Below, in pieces: positions 5,442 to 12,430 of a stretch of 12,511 nt of DNA. Numbering within the stretch: position 1 is the stretch's first letter; every line of letters begins with the position of its first letter. Below the pieces are notes generated by a model that had not been told where the DNA came from, made no database searches, and saw only the letters and a list, made by a program, of their open reading frames with translations. A program made the position numbers and the translations under genes. The stretch covers positions 1 to 12,511 of the forward strand of contig JASLBD010000118.1 of NCBI GenBank assembly GCA_030146745.1. The letters run 5' to 3'. Source of the DNA: Allosphingosinicella sp. Its GTDB lineage: Bacteria > Pseudomonadota > Alphaproteobacteria > Sphingomonadales > Sphingomonadaceae.

Positions 5442-6247
5442 GTCCGCCGGGTCGGAAGGAAGGCGGACAGGGCGACGAGGGCGGCGAAGACCGCGAGGAT
5501 GATTCCCCCGATCATGAGTCCCGGCACCACCAGCGGATTGCCGTCGAGCCAGGCGCGGACGAGGGCATAGCCGCCCGCGCCCGTCGCCGCCGCCAGGGCG
5601 AGCATCGCGCCGATGCGCCGGGCCCGGCTCGGAGCGCGCGCCGCGGGGCGAAGGCTCTGCTGGTAATGCGTGAGGACCCGCACGGCTTCGGAGCGCGCGC
5701 TCGCCGGGACGGGGATCCGAAGGGTCGTGTCCACCGGCGGGCTGTGCCGGCTGCGGGGATAGCGGAGCGCGAATTCGAGACAGGCCGGCGGTCCCTCGAT
5801 CCAGCGCAACCCGCGCAGGTCGGGAAGTCCGCCCGGCTTGAGCGAATGACAGCTCCCGTCGACCAGCGCCGATCCGGCGCCGACGATCACCTCGACCGGC
5901 TCCGCGGGCGCCGACTTGCGGACCCACAATTCGTTGCCGAGCGAGAAATCCTGCCCGGCGCGACGCGAATCGAGTCCGCGAAACCCTTGCCACTCGGCGG
6001 GAGAGACCCGCCAGCGCGCGATCACGCCGATGCCCGCCAGCAATTGGGCCCGCCCGCGGACGGCGAACAGCGCCTCGACCAGAATGTACAGCGGGAAGGG
6101 CAGGAGGGCGAAGCCGAGGAGGATCGGGCCGACGGCGGTCCAATCCTCGTCGAGACTTTGCTCGCGCCAGGCCCCGAAGGCGATCAGCGCCGCCGAGGCG
6201 AGGACGAGGAGCAGGCAGTAAAGCGCTTTTCGGGCGGGATTGCGCAT
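5438..6247 (-). CDS. Integral membrane protein of unknown function
   Basis: I do not recognise the family. From ATG 6247 the product is 269 aa with four likely transmembrane helices at about 9-26, 38-62, 211-233 and 238-263. They flank a soluble central domain of roughly 150 residues (about 64-205) with no known motif and two cysteines (C133, C156). The frame is open further upstream, but that stretch is Arg/Pro-rich with no family-like content and crosses the divergent gene's promoter region. The hydrophobic segment MRNPARKALYCLLLVLASAA marks the true N-terminus. A GGGGGA box lies about 10 nt before the ATG. It is the first gene of a likely three-gene operon with the acetyltransferase (ATGA overlap) and MipA/OmpV. 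Confidence 0.75.
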   Translation of the reverse strand: MRNPARKALYCLLLVLASAALIAFGAWREQSLDEDWTAVGPILLGFALLPFPLYILVEALFAVRGRAQLLAGIGVIARWRVSPAEWQGFRGLDSRRAGQDFSLGNELWVRKSAPAEPVEVIVGAGSALVDGSCHSLKPGGLPDLRGLRWIEGPPACLEFALRYPRSRHSPPVDTTLRIPVPASARSEAVRVLTHYQQSLRPAARAPSRARRIGAMLALAAATGAGGYALVRAWLDGNPLVVPGLMIGGIILAVFAALVALSAFLPTRRT

Positions 6248-6330
6248 CCGGAAAATTCCCCCTGCATCCGACCGGCGGCAGCATTGCCCAGCGCGGACCG
6301 CAGGTAAACCCGAACTCCGGACAGCGCCGA

Positions 6331-6359
6331 TTGCGGACATTCGCCGGCGGTGCGACAAT
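6331..6359 (+). promoter_or_regulatory. Candidate sigma-70-type promoter of the secreted hydrolase
   Basis: TTGCGG (6331-6336) and GACAAT (6354-6359) are separated by 17 bp. This would place the transcription start near 6366, with a short leader before ATG 6393. The site sits in the 145-bp divergent intergenic region. In such GC-rich DNA the match is moderate. Confidence 0.35.
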
Positions 6360-6392
6360 GCGGGATACGAATCCTTTTGCGGGGAACGGCTT

Positions 6393-7346
6393 ATGCGCAT
6401 CGTCGGGCTGCTGGCCCTGGCTCTCCTTGCTCTCCCGGTGACGGCCGCCGCGGCCCAGGCGGGGCGGGGCGCCGCTCCGCTCGCGCGCGGCGCCCACGAC
6501 GCGATCGTCAACGGCGTCCGCCTCTGGTACCGGGTCGCCGGCAAGCCTCGCGGAATTCCGGTCGTCTTCCTCCACGGTGGCCCGGGCCAGGGCAGCCAGA
6601 CCTTCGCCCGCTTCGCCGGACCGCACCTCGAGCGCTCGCAGCGCATGGTCTATCTCGATCAGCGCGGCAGCGGCCGCTCAGAGAAGCACTGGGCCAAGGA
6701 ATATTCGGTCGCCCTGATGGTGGACGATCTCGAGCGGCTGCGCCGGCTGTGGCGGGTGGACCGGATCGCGCTCATCGGCCACAGCTTCGGGACCCTGCTG
6801 GCCCTCGAATATGCGGCCAGATATCCGCAGCACGTCTCCCACCTCGTCCTGTCCGGGACCGTGGTCGATTTCCCGGCCATGCTCGACCTCGCCTGCGTCC
6901 GGCTGGAGAAGGTCGATCCGAAGGCCTATGCCGAAGCCGTCGCCAGGCTGCCCGCGGGCTCCGAGCGCCGTTGCCACATCTTCGCCGCCGGCCGCGACTT
7001 CATCAACGGCAACATGTACCCGGACCCCGCGACGATGAAGCTGGTCGACGACACCGACAAATCGGACGGCATGTACAATACCGGCGAAATCTTCGGCGCG
7101 CTGTCTAAGCAGGGACTCCTCGACTACCGTTTCGACCGCCCGCAACGCCTGACCATGCCCGTCCTCGCCATCGCGGGCGGCAGCGATTTCCAGGCGGCGG
7201 TCGAGCCGGTGCGAAGCTTCGTCGCGAAGGTGCCCGGCGCGCGCCTCATCGAATATGAGGGCCGCGGCCACTTCATGTTCGTCGAGGACCCGCAACGCTT
7301 CGCCCGCGACGTCGCCGCTTTCCTGGGCGGGCGCCTGGAGCGCTAG
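6393..7346 (+). CDS. Secreted alpha/beta hydrolase, prolyl-aminopeptidase (S33)-like
   Basis: The product is 317 aa with a signal peptide (MRIVGLLALALLALPVTAAAAQA, cleavage near 20-22). Motifs appear in S33 order: oxyanion-hole HGGPG (61-65), DQRGSGRS (89-96) and nucleophile elbow GHSFG with Ser131. The likely catalytic Asp265 lies in AGGSDF and His293 in GRGHFMF. A helical cap of about 160-250 residues interrupts the fold, with cysteines C168 and C194 that could pair outside the cytoplasm. Family members are prolyl aminopeptidases or related esterases and epoxide hydrolases; the substrate is not predictable. An earlier in-frame start at 6240 would bury the signal peptide and overlap the divergent gene. 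ATG 6393, preceded by GGGGAA, is therefore chosen. The final codons end just before a 111-bp gap leading to the PhoD-like gene. Confidence 0.88.
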   Translation: MRIVGLLALALLALPVTAAAAQAGRGAAPLARGAHDAIVNGVRLWYRVAGKPRGIPVVFLHGGPGQGSQTFARFAGPHLERSQRMVYLDQRGSGRSEKHWAKEYSVALMVDDLERLRRLWRVDRIALIGHSFGTLLALEYAARYPQHVSHLVLSGTVVDFPAMLDLACVRLEKVDPKAYAEAVARLPAGSERRCHIFAAGRDFINGNMYPDPATMKLVDDTDKSDGMYNTGEIFGALSKQGLLDYRFDRPQRLTMPVLAIAGGSDFQAAVEPVRSFVAKVPGARLIEYEGRGHFMFVEDPQRFARDVAAFLGGRLER

Positions 7347-7428
7347 CGGGCGCTTCTCGGCGGCGCGCAAGTCCGCCGGGGCAGCGGGAAGGGAGAAAGC
7401 AACGCCGGGTCGCGTGGGGGTTTGTGAC

Positions 7429-7446
7429 TAGCCGCTCCGGCGGCTA
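7429..7446. promoter_or_regulatory. 6-bp hairpin just upstream of the PhoD-like start codon
   Basis: TAGCCG-CTCCGG-CGGCTA is a perfect 6-bp inverted repeat with a 6-nt loop, ending 11 bp before ATG 7458 where a ribosome-binding site would be expected. No clear Shine-Dalgarno sequence is seen at that start, so the element could affect initiation or be an operator. It could also be chance in GC-rich DNA. Confidence 0.3.
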
Positions 7447-7457
7447 TATCGGCCGTC

Positions 7458-9440
7458 ATGGACGAAGAGGCGAAAACCGTGTCGACGGCCGCCGGGACGA
7501 CGGGGGCCAAGGGAGAGCCCGAGCTGCTCGGCCCTTTCTTGGGTCATGTCACGACCGACAGCATCAAGATCTGGCTCCATGCGGAGCGAACCGATCCGTT
7601 CGTCTACGTTACGCTCCATACCGGAAGCCCCGATGCCCCGATCTTTGCGGAGGCGAAGCTGGAGTTGCGTCCGGAAAGGCTGTTCACCGACTGCGTGGCG
7701 ATCGCCGGCCTCGAGCCGAACACGATGTATTTTTACAAGCTCTGGACCAATCCGGCCTATTCCATCGCGCTGCCGCTGGATGGGCTGTCGGAAGGGGATT
7801 TGCACTTCCGCACCCTCCCGGCCGATCCGGATGCCCAGATCGATTTCCTGGTAATGAGTTGCCACAACCCCACCGTGGCCGAAGCGGACGGATTCGAAGG
7901 CCATGCCGTCTGGGCCGACATTCCGCAGATCGTCGACCGGCAGAGCAACAAGAACGTCCGTTTCGCACTGCTGGGCGGGGACCAGGTCTATGCCGACGAA
8001 TGGCAGGACGCGATCCTCAAGGCGCAGAGCGACGAGGAGCGCATGCGCCTCTACTTGAGCGTCTACCGCCGCTTCTGGAGCAACATTCACTACCGGCGCG
8101 TGATGTGCGCGCTCCCCGCGGTCATGATCTGGGACGATCATGACATCACCGACGGCTGGGGTTCGCGGGTCGATTCGTTCGAGGGCGAGACGGATGCCTT
8201 CAAGCCGGAGTGGCGGAACCTCTTCGAAGCCGCCTTCCGCTCTTTTTCGCTGATGCAGGCGAGCCGGAATCCCGCGCCGCTCGCTGCGAATCCCCGGGAC
8301 GGGCTCGATTTCGCTTTCCGCATCGGTCAGTGGGGCTTCATCTTCCTCGACCTGCGTACCAATCGGAACCTGCGGCGGAAGCAGCTGCTCACCCCCGGGC
8401 AAGGAAGCCGGATACGCGCTTGGGTAGAAGCGAACAAACAGGATTTGGAGGCGCTGTTCGTCGTCAGCCCGGTGGTGTTCTCCCACGGCAGCCCGGTGGT
8501 CGAGGACCTTACCCTCAAAGCCTGGCCATGGGTCATGAAGGCCGTCGACTGGATCGCGGCTTGGGGGAAATGGGGAAAGGGCCTGCAGACGAAATTCGGC
8601 AAATCGCTCGGCGACATAAGCGACGACATCAAGGATTCATGGGGATGCGCCGAGAATGGCGCACAGACCGACGAGATGCTGGACTTCCTGTTCGGGCTTC
8701 AGAACGACCAACAGCATCCCGTCAGCGTGGTCATCCTCAGCGGCGACATCCACACCTCGGGCTATGCCACCATCTATTCGAGCGACCCCCGCCATGGCGA
8801 GCGCTCCTCGATCCCGCAGATCACCTCGAGCTCGATTTCCTACACGCCTTTCAACTGGCTGCTGGAGGCGATCTACCGCTATGCCAGCAAGGCTGTCACG
8901 CTGGGTTCCCGCGGGGCCTATACATCGCAGATCAGCCATCATTTCACCTCTCGAAGCGTCGCCGTGCTGTCGCTCCGGCGCGGCCACGCCCCCGGCGAGC
9001 ACCAGCTGAAGGTGAAATATTATATCGAGGGTTTCCCGGAGCCCCAGACCCTCCTGTTCGACCTCAGCCGCACTTCGCACCGCGAAAATATAAGCTGGGT
9101 CGCTCAGGAGAAGCTGTTCGCGAAGGAATATTCGCCCGCCGCCGTCGATGTCGAAGCACTCCTGATCGAGCGGGCGAAAGGCACCCGGCAGCCGCTGAAC
9201 TGGAAGGAATCGATTGTCGACCTGATGAAGCTGCTGGGGCTCGACAGCAGCCTCGGCGCGCGCAAGAGGCTCGCTCAGCAATGGGGCTATGCCGGCCCGT
9301 TGAACGGCTCGGCCGAGATGAACATCTGGCTGCACCGGCAGTTGATCCGGCGGTATCGCGAGAGCGGCGGCGAGGTTCCCGAGGAGGAGGACGCCGGTCC
9401 GGGTGCCGGCAAGAACGGCCCGCCGGTGCAGGCCCTTTGA
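7458..9440 (+). CDS. PhoD-like metallophosphatase with C-terminal DUF3597-like domain
   Basis: The product is 660 aa. Residues about 20-120 form an N-terminal Ig-like domain (LGPFLGHVTTDSIKIWLHA...GLEPNTMYFYKL). The metallophosphatase core follows with MSCHNP (133-138), GGDQVYADEW (173-182), WDDHDITDGWG (225-235) and SGDIHTSGY (429-437), which carry the expected metal-binding Asp/His residues. A C-terminal segment at about 581-641 (NWKESIVDLMKLLGLDSSLGARKRLAQ, then GSAEMNIWLHRQLIRRYRESGGEVP) resembles the small DUF3597 domain. PhoD-family enzymes hydrolyse phosphomonoesters or diesters and are usually exported by Tat, but no twin-arginine signal is present here, suggesting a cytoplasmic enzyme. 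ATG 7458 lacks a good ribosome-binding site; a GTG at 7479, preceded by GAAGAGG, is an alternative. About 215 bp without a recognisable gene follow. Confidence 0.9.
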   Translation: MDEEAKTVSTAAGTTGAKGEPELLGPFLGHVTTDSIKIWLHAERTDPFVYVTLHTGSPDAPIFAEAKLELRPERLFTDCVAIAGLEPNTMYFYKLWTNPAYSIALPLDGLSEGDLHFRTLPADPDAQIDFLVMSCHNPTVAEADGFEGHAVWADIPQIVDRQSNKNVRFALLGGDQVYADEWQDAILKAQSDEERMRLYLSVYRRFWSNIHYRRVMCALPAVMIWDDHDITDGWGSRVDSFEGETDAFKPEWRNLFEAAFRSFSLMQASRNPAPLAANPRDGLDFAFRIGQWGFIFLDLRTNRNLRRKQLLTPGQGSRIRAWVEANKQDLEALFVVSPVVFSHGSPVVEDLTLKAWPWVMKAVDWIAAWGKWGKGLQTKFGKSLGDISDDIKDSWGCAENGAQTDEMLDFLFGLQNDQQHPVSVVILSGDIHTSGYATIYSSDPRHGERSSIPQITSSSISYTPFNWLLEAIYRYASKAVTLGSRGAYTSQISHHFTSRSVAVLSLRRGHAPGEHQLKVKYYIEGFPEPQTLLFDLSRTSHRENISWVAQEKLFAKEYSPAAVDVEALLIERAKGTRQPLNWKESIVDLMKLLGLDSSLGARKRLAQQWGYAGPLNGSAEMNIWLHRQLIRRYRESGGEVPEEEDAGPGAGKNGPPVQAL

Positions 9441-9654
9441 CGAGGTTCGCAGCCGGCCTTTGCGTTCGCTGGGGCCGGACCGGCCGCGGATGACGGATCG
9501 AGCTCGCCGTTAGGCGCGGAGCGGGCGAGGGCAATCCCGCTTTTTGTCGAAGCGATCGGCGGCTTTGTCGAGCCGGACGTGCCGCCGGACGCCGCCGCTT
9601 TAGGTCGCGCCGAGGCGGCGACCGTCATCGCCGTCCGCTCGAGAAAGGCTGTCC

Positions 9655-10587
9655 ATGTTCCCTCGATCCGCGCAAATCCTGCTCGCGCCGCTGCTTCTCG
9701 CCGCCGCCCCCGCGCCGCCGGCGGCCGCGCCCGAGCCGCCCGAGCCGCCGGAGCGGATCGAAGATGCTTTCGACGGCGCCGCGCTTGCGCCGGGCTGGAC
9801 CCTGTTCCATGCCCGCTACGGCTGGCCCGACAAGATCAAGAGCCTCTCCGTCAGCGACGGCCTGCTCCGGCTCGAGCCGTTCCACTCCGCCTGGGTGCGC
9901 GATCTCCAGGCGCCCTTCCTGTTCAGAACCGTCGCCGGCGATTTCGACATCCGCGCTCGGGTCCGGATGAAGGCGCTGGAGGGGCCGGTCGCGGGCGGCA
10001 CCTGGTCGCTGGGCGGGCTGATGGCGCGGGTCCCGAACGGGCTCGATGCCGCGAGCTGGGAACCGAACCGGGAGAATTGGCACTTCATCACCACCGGAGT
10101 CGGCTACGAGGCGGGCAAGCCGGTGACCGAGACCAAGGGCACCTACAACAGCTATTCCTCGTTGAAGCTCAGGCCCTGGCAGTCGGGCTGGACCGAGCTC
10201 CGGCTGGTCCGCGTCGGGATGGCCCTGTTCGCGCTCGCCCGGCCCGGCGGCGGGGGTCCCTGGCGGCTCCGCGACCGCTTCTACCGGATGGAGATGTCGC
10301 CGGCGATGCAGGTCGGCCTCATCGCCTACACCACCAGCCCCGACGTCGCGCCCCGGCCCGAGGACGCGCGCACCGAGAACCGCGCCGTCAACCGCACCGC
10401 CGCGGTCGACGCAATTCTCGAGGTCGACTGGATCCGCGGCGCCCGTCCCAGCGCGTCGCGGCCCGCCCCAGCGCCGGGCGACCGCGCCTCTGCAATGGCC
10501 TGGTGGTATGACGAGGTGCGCGGCGCCAACCCGCTCACCGATCCCAACCTGCCCGAGGCGGAGGTGCTGCGCCTGCTCGGCGACTAG
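9655..10587 (+). CDS. Exported protein with concanavalin/laminin-G-like beta-sandwich domain
   Basis: The product is 310 aa starting MFPRSAQILLAPLLLAAAPAPPAAAPEPP, a signal peptide followed by a Pro-rich stretch. The body has the pattern of DUF1349 or glycoside-hydrolase-associated jelly-roll domains: EDAFDGAALAPGWTLF (36-51), DGLLRLEPF (68-76), DFDIRARVRM (96-105), SLGGLMARV (118-126), then AMQVGLIAYTTSP (217-229) and AILEVDWIRGARP (253-265). Such domains bind carbohydrate or serve as non-catalytic modules; no catalytic pair is evident. Trp/Tyr-rich positions (W79, W119, W142, W175) could line a ligand site. ATG 9655 follows AAAGG at a 6-nt distance. The gene ends tail-to-tail with the L,D-transpeptidase, the stop codons overlapping in CTAG at 10584-10587. 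Confidence 0.75.
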   Translation: MFPRSAQILLAPLLLAAAPAPPAAAPEPPEPPERIEDAFDGAALAPGWTLFHARYGWPDKIKSLSVSDGLLRLEPFHSAWVRDLQAPFLFRTVAGDFDIRARVRMKALEGPVAGGTWSLGGLMARVPNGLDAASWEPNRENWHFITTGVGYEAGKPVTETKGTYNSYSSLKLRPWQSGWTELRLVRVGMALFALARPGGGGPWRLRDRFYRMEMSPAMQVGLIAYTTSPDVAPRPEDARTENRAVNRTAAVDAILEVDWIRGARPSASRPAPAPGDRASAMAWWYDEVRGANPLTDPNLPEAEVLRLLGD

Positions 10588-11216
10588 GCCAGCTCCCGCG
10601 CCTCCTCCGCGGACGAGAGCGGTTCGCCGGCGACGACCACGATCGTCGAGTTGAAGCGGGTGATTCCATAGAGCTTCTTCGCGAACTCGCGCGGCAGCCG
10701 GATGCAGCCGTGGGAGGCGGGATAGCCGGGCACCCGTCCGGCGTGAAGCGCCACCCCGCCCCAGGTGAGCCGCTGCATGTAGGGCATCGGCGCGTCGTCG
10801 TAGAGGTTGGAGCGGTGCTTCACCTTCTTCTGGAGGATCGGGAAGACGCCTTCGGGCGTGTCGTGGCCCGGCTTGCCGGTGGAGACCTTCGACGAGCCCC
10901 ACGGCTCCCCCTTCCTGAAGACGAACATCCTTTGCGACGGGATGCTGACGACGATCAGGACGCCCTGCCCGAGCGCCTCGCGGGGCGTGGGAGGCGGAGG
11001 CGGAGGCGGAGGCGGAGGCGGGGGAGGCGGCGGCGGCGGCGGCGGGGCCGGAGGGAGCGGCTCCGTCGGTTGCGGCGCGGCGAGCAGGACTTCGGAGGCC
11101 GGGCTCCGGTCCACCGCGACGGGGGCGGCGGACGCCGGCTCGCGAGGCGGCGGAGCATTGCTGGCGAGGACGACCAGGCCGATCCCGCAAGCAATCACTC
11201 CGACCGACCTTTTCAT
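10584..11216 (-). CDS. Exported L,D-transpeptidase (YkuD domain) with polyproline linker
   Basis: From ATG 11216 (AAGAGG five bases upstream) the product is 210 aa. A short signal peptide or membrane anchor (MKRSVGVIACGIGLVVLASNA) is followed by a Pro/Ala-rich linker with 19 uninterrupted prolines (58-76). The YkuD catalytic domain (about 85-195) follows. It begins GVLIVVSIPSQRMFVFRKGE, contains TPEGVFPI (120-127) and has the active-site signature H158 ... S168-H-G-C171-I-R173. L,D-transpeptidases act in the periplasm, making 3-3 peptidoglycan cross-links or attaching proteins to the wall. The Cys10 region VIACG is not a canonical lipobox. The linker probably lets the domain reach the wall. 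An upstream in-frame start (11366) would put non-signal sequence first and is rejected. It runs on the same strand as the protease gene ending at 11363, 146 bp upstream. Confidence 0.92.
   Translation of the reverse strand: MKRSVGVIACGIGLVVLASNAPPPREPASAAPVAVDRSPASEVLLAAPQPTEPLPPAPPPPPPPPPPPPPPPPPPPTPREALGQGVLIVVSIPSQRMFVFRKGEPWGSSKVSTGKPGHDTPEGVFPILQKKVKHRSNLYDDAPMPYMQRLTWGGVALHAGRVPGYPASHGCIRLPREFAKKLYGITRFNSTIVVVAGEPLSSAEEARELA
10989..11045 (+). repeat. GGAGGC/CGG microsatellite encoding the polyproline tract
   Basis: Five perfect tandem GGAGGC units (10990-11019) are followed by a GGGGGAGGC variant and a run of CGG triplets to about 11045. On the coding (minus) strand it gives 19 proline codons alternating CCT and CCG and then mostly CCG. 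Units of 3 or 6 bp keep the frame, so length changes would alter linker length without inactivating the gene. Confidence 0.85.
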
Positions 11217-11240
11217 GGCACCTCTTTCCGCCTGCAAAAC

Positions 11241-11254
11241 CGTTAACCCTAACG
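11241..11254. promoter_or_regulatory. Small inverted repeat in the L,D-transpeptidase leader
   Basis: CGTTA-ACCC-TAACG is a perfect 5-bp inverted repeat centred about 31 bp upstream of ATG 11216. It could be an operator or leader hairpin; nothing ties it to a known regulator. Confidence 0.25.
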
Positions 11255-11293
11255 TCTGAGGCGGGGCGGGGGGTCCTGGGGTCAGCGGAAGAA

Positions 11294-11356
11294 TTCGGGC
11301 GGGGTTTGCCGGAGCGCTGCCGCCCGAACCCCTCTCCCTGGAGGGGAGAGGGGTTC
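11294..11356. repeat. Two overlapping strong hairpins between protease and L,D-transpeptidase genes
   Basis: A 9-bp stem pairs TTCGGGCGG (11294-11302) with CCGCCCGAA (11320-11328). A 13-bp perfect stem pairs GAACCCCTCTCCC (11326-11338) with its complement (11344-11356) around a 5-nt loop. The two share bases 11326-11328. The larger one ends 7 bp past the protease stop on the minus strand, so it may protect or terminate that mRNA, although no T-run follows. CCCCTCTCCC/GGGAGAGGGG units are also common dispersed repeats in high-GC genomes. Confidence 0.55.
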
Positions 11357-11362
11357 TCCGCC

Positions 11363-12430
11363 TCATCTCGCGCAGGCCTGGCCGCTGGCGGACAGACGTG
11401 TCAGCGAAGCCGAAGGCGACGTGCTGATGGCGACCCCCTGCCGGCAGCGCCGCAGCTGGAAGCGCACCTTGCGCGCCCTGAAATCGAGCGAGACCCGGCG
11501 GAAGGTCTCCAGGAGGTCCGTTCCGATAAGCAAGGCCGGCGTGTCGGCAAGGCCGAACACCTCGAAGGGCGGCACGTCGGCGAAGGCCATCGGCACGTTG
11601 CGAAGGATCACCGAGCCGAGCCGAAGCTCGCCGATCTGCGCGAGCTGGAGCTCGACCGTCGTGCCGGTCACCCCGGTCGCGGTGACCGTCTTGAACTTGC
11701 CGATCCTTCGGCGGAGGAGCTTGTCGCGAAGGGCGGAATTGCCGATGGTGATCTGGGACCCGGTATCGATCACCGCGTCGAGCGTGATCCGGCCGGCCTT
11801 CACCTCGGTCAGGATCAGTTGGCCCCGCCGAAGCCGCGCCGTGACGACGATGTCGCCGGGCCGGGATTTGGCGGGCCTCGACGCGTCCTCGATCCGGATC
11901 AGGCGCTTCTCGAAATCCATCATCAGGCGCTGGCGGGCGAGCGCGTCGATGCCGATCATCCCGGCGCCGCCGAGATCGGCTTCGCGCAGGGCCGGAAGCT
12001 GAAGGTCCCGGATCGTGCTCGGGCCGAGGGTCAGCGTGTCGACCCTGACCCGGTCGACGATGTTGCGGTCGGTCATGTTGTTGAGAGTCACCGGAGTCCC
12101 GAGCGGGAGCTGAAGGTCGCGCGCGATCCGGAGCCCGACCACGGAGGTATCGGCGCCGCTGTCGACGACGAACTGGTAGGGCCCCCGGCCGTTCACCCGA
12201 ACCTCCACGCTGAGCCGGGTTTCCGTCTTGCGGGCCTCGATGTCGTCGCCGCCGATGTCGAGCGCCTCGTCGATGACCGCCGGGGGGAGCGCCGGCATGG
12301 CCGAGGGTCCCGGCGGAGCCGGCCTTGGCCTGCCGATCTTCGGCGCCTCAGCCGCCGCTCCGAGGCCGGCAGCGGGCGGTACGGCAAGAAGCGCGCAGGC
12401 TAAGACGAGGCTGGGGCGGGCGATCGGCAA
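11363..12430 (-). CDS. Exported tandem retropepsin-like aspartic protease
   Basis: The product is 355 aa with a signal peptide (residues about 1-28, ending GLGAAAEA) and a Pro-rich spacer. It has two retropepsin-like repeats. Repeat 1 has the catalytic triplet in FVVDSGADTSVV (D90-S-G) and a second-half motif GMIGIDALARQRLMMDF (157-173). Repeat 2 has AVIDTGSQITIG (D222-T-G) and ALLIGTDLLETFRRVSLDF (299-317). Retroviral proteases have one such unit and dimerise; here both Asp motifs lie in one chain, so it could fold as a pseudo-dimer as pepsins do. The likely site is the periplasm; substrates are unknown. The start is TTG 12430, supported by GGAAGG six bases upstream and by the signal peptide directly following. 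The tail after about 325 is basic and Ser-rich with two cysteines. Confidence 0.85.
   Translation of the reverse strand: MPIARPSLVLACALLAVPPAAGLGAAAEAPKIGRPRPAPPGPSAMPALPPAVIDEALDIGGDDIEARKTETRLSVEVRVNGRGPYQFVVDSGADTSVVGLRIARDLQLPLGTPVTLNNMTDRNIVDRVRVDTLTLGPSTIRDLQLPALREADLGGAGMIGIDALARQRLMMDFEKRLIRIEDASRPAKSRPGDIVVTARLRRGQLILTEVKAGRITLDAVIDTGSQITIGNSALRDKLLRRRIGKFKTVTATGVTGTTVELQLAQIGELRLGSVILRNVPMAFADVPPFEVFGLADTPALLIGTDLLETFRRVSLDFRARKVRFQLRRCRQGVAISTSPSASLTRLSASGQACAR

Noticed and set aside
6240..6392. Earlier start for the secreted hydrolase
   Set aside because: It would place 51 non-hydrophobic residues before the signal peptide and overlap the divergent gene's start.
5442..6626. 535-codon minus-strand frame that would fuse extra sequence to the GNAT domain
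   Set aside because: The N-terminal part is a shadow of the membrane-protein gene in another frame. The acetyltransferase domain is complete from ATG 5441 with an ATGA overlap.
9473..9485. GGCCGG-A-CCGGCC as a terminator after the PhoD-like gene
   Set aside because: The loop is too small unless the stem shrinks to 4 bp, and no T-run follows on either strand.
10986..11050. Reading the GGAGGC tract as a CRISPR or minisatellite array, or as a Gly-rich plus-strand protein
   Set aside because: The units are only 6 or 3 bp without spacers, and the minus-strand frame has a complete L,D-transpeptidase with its catalytic signature; the Gly-rich plus frame is its shadow.
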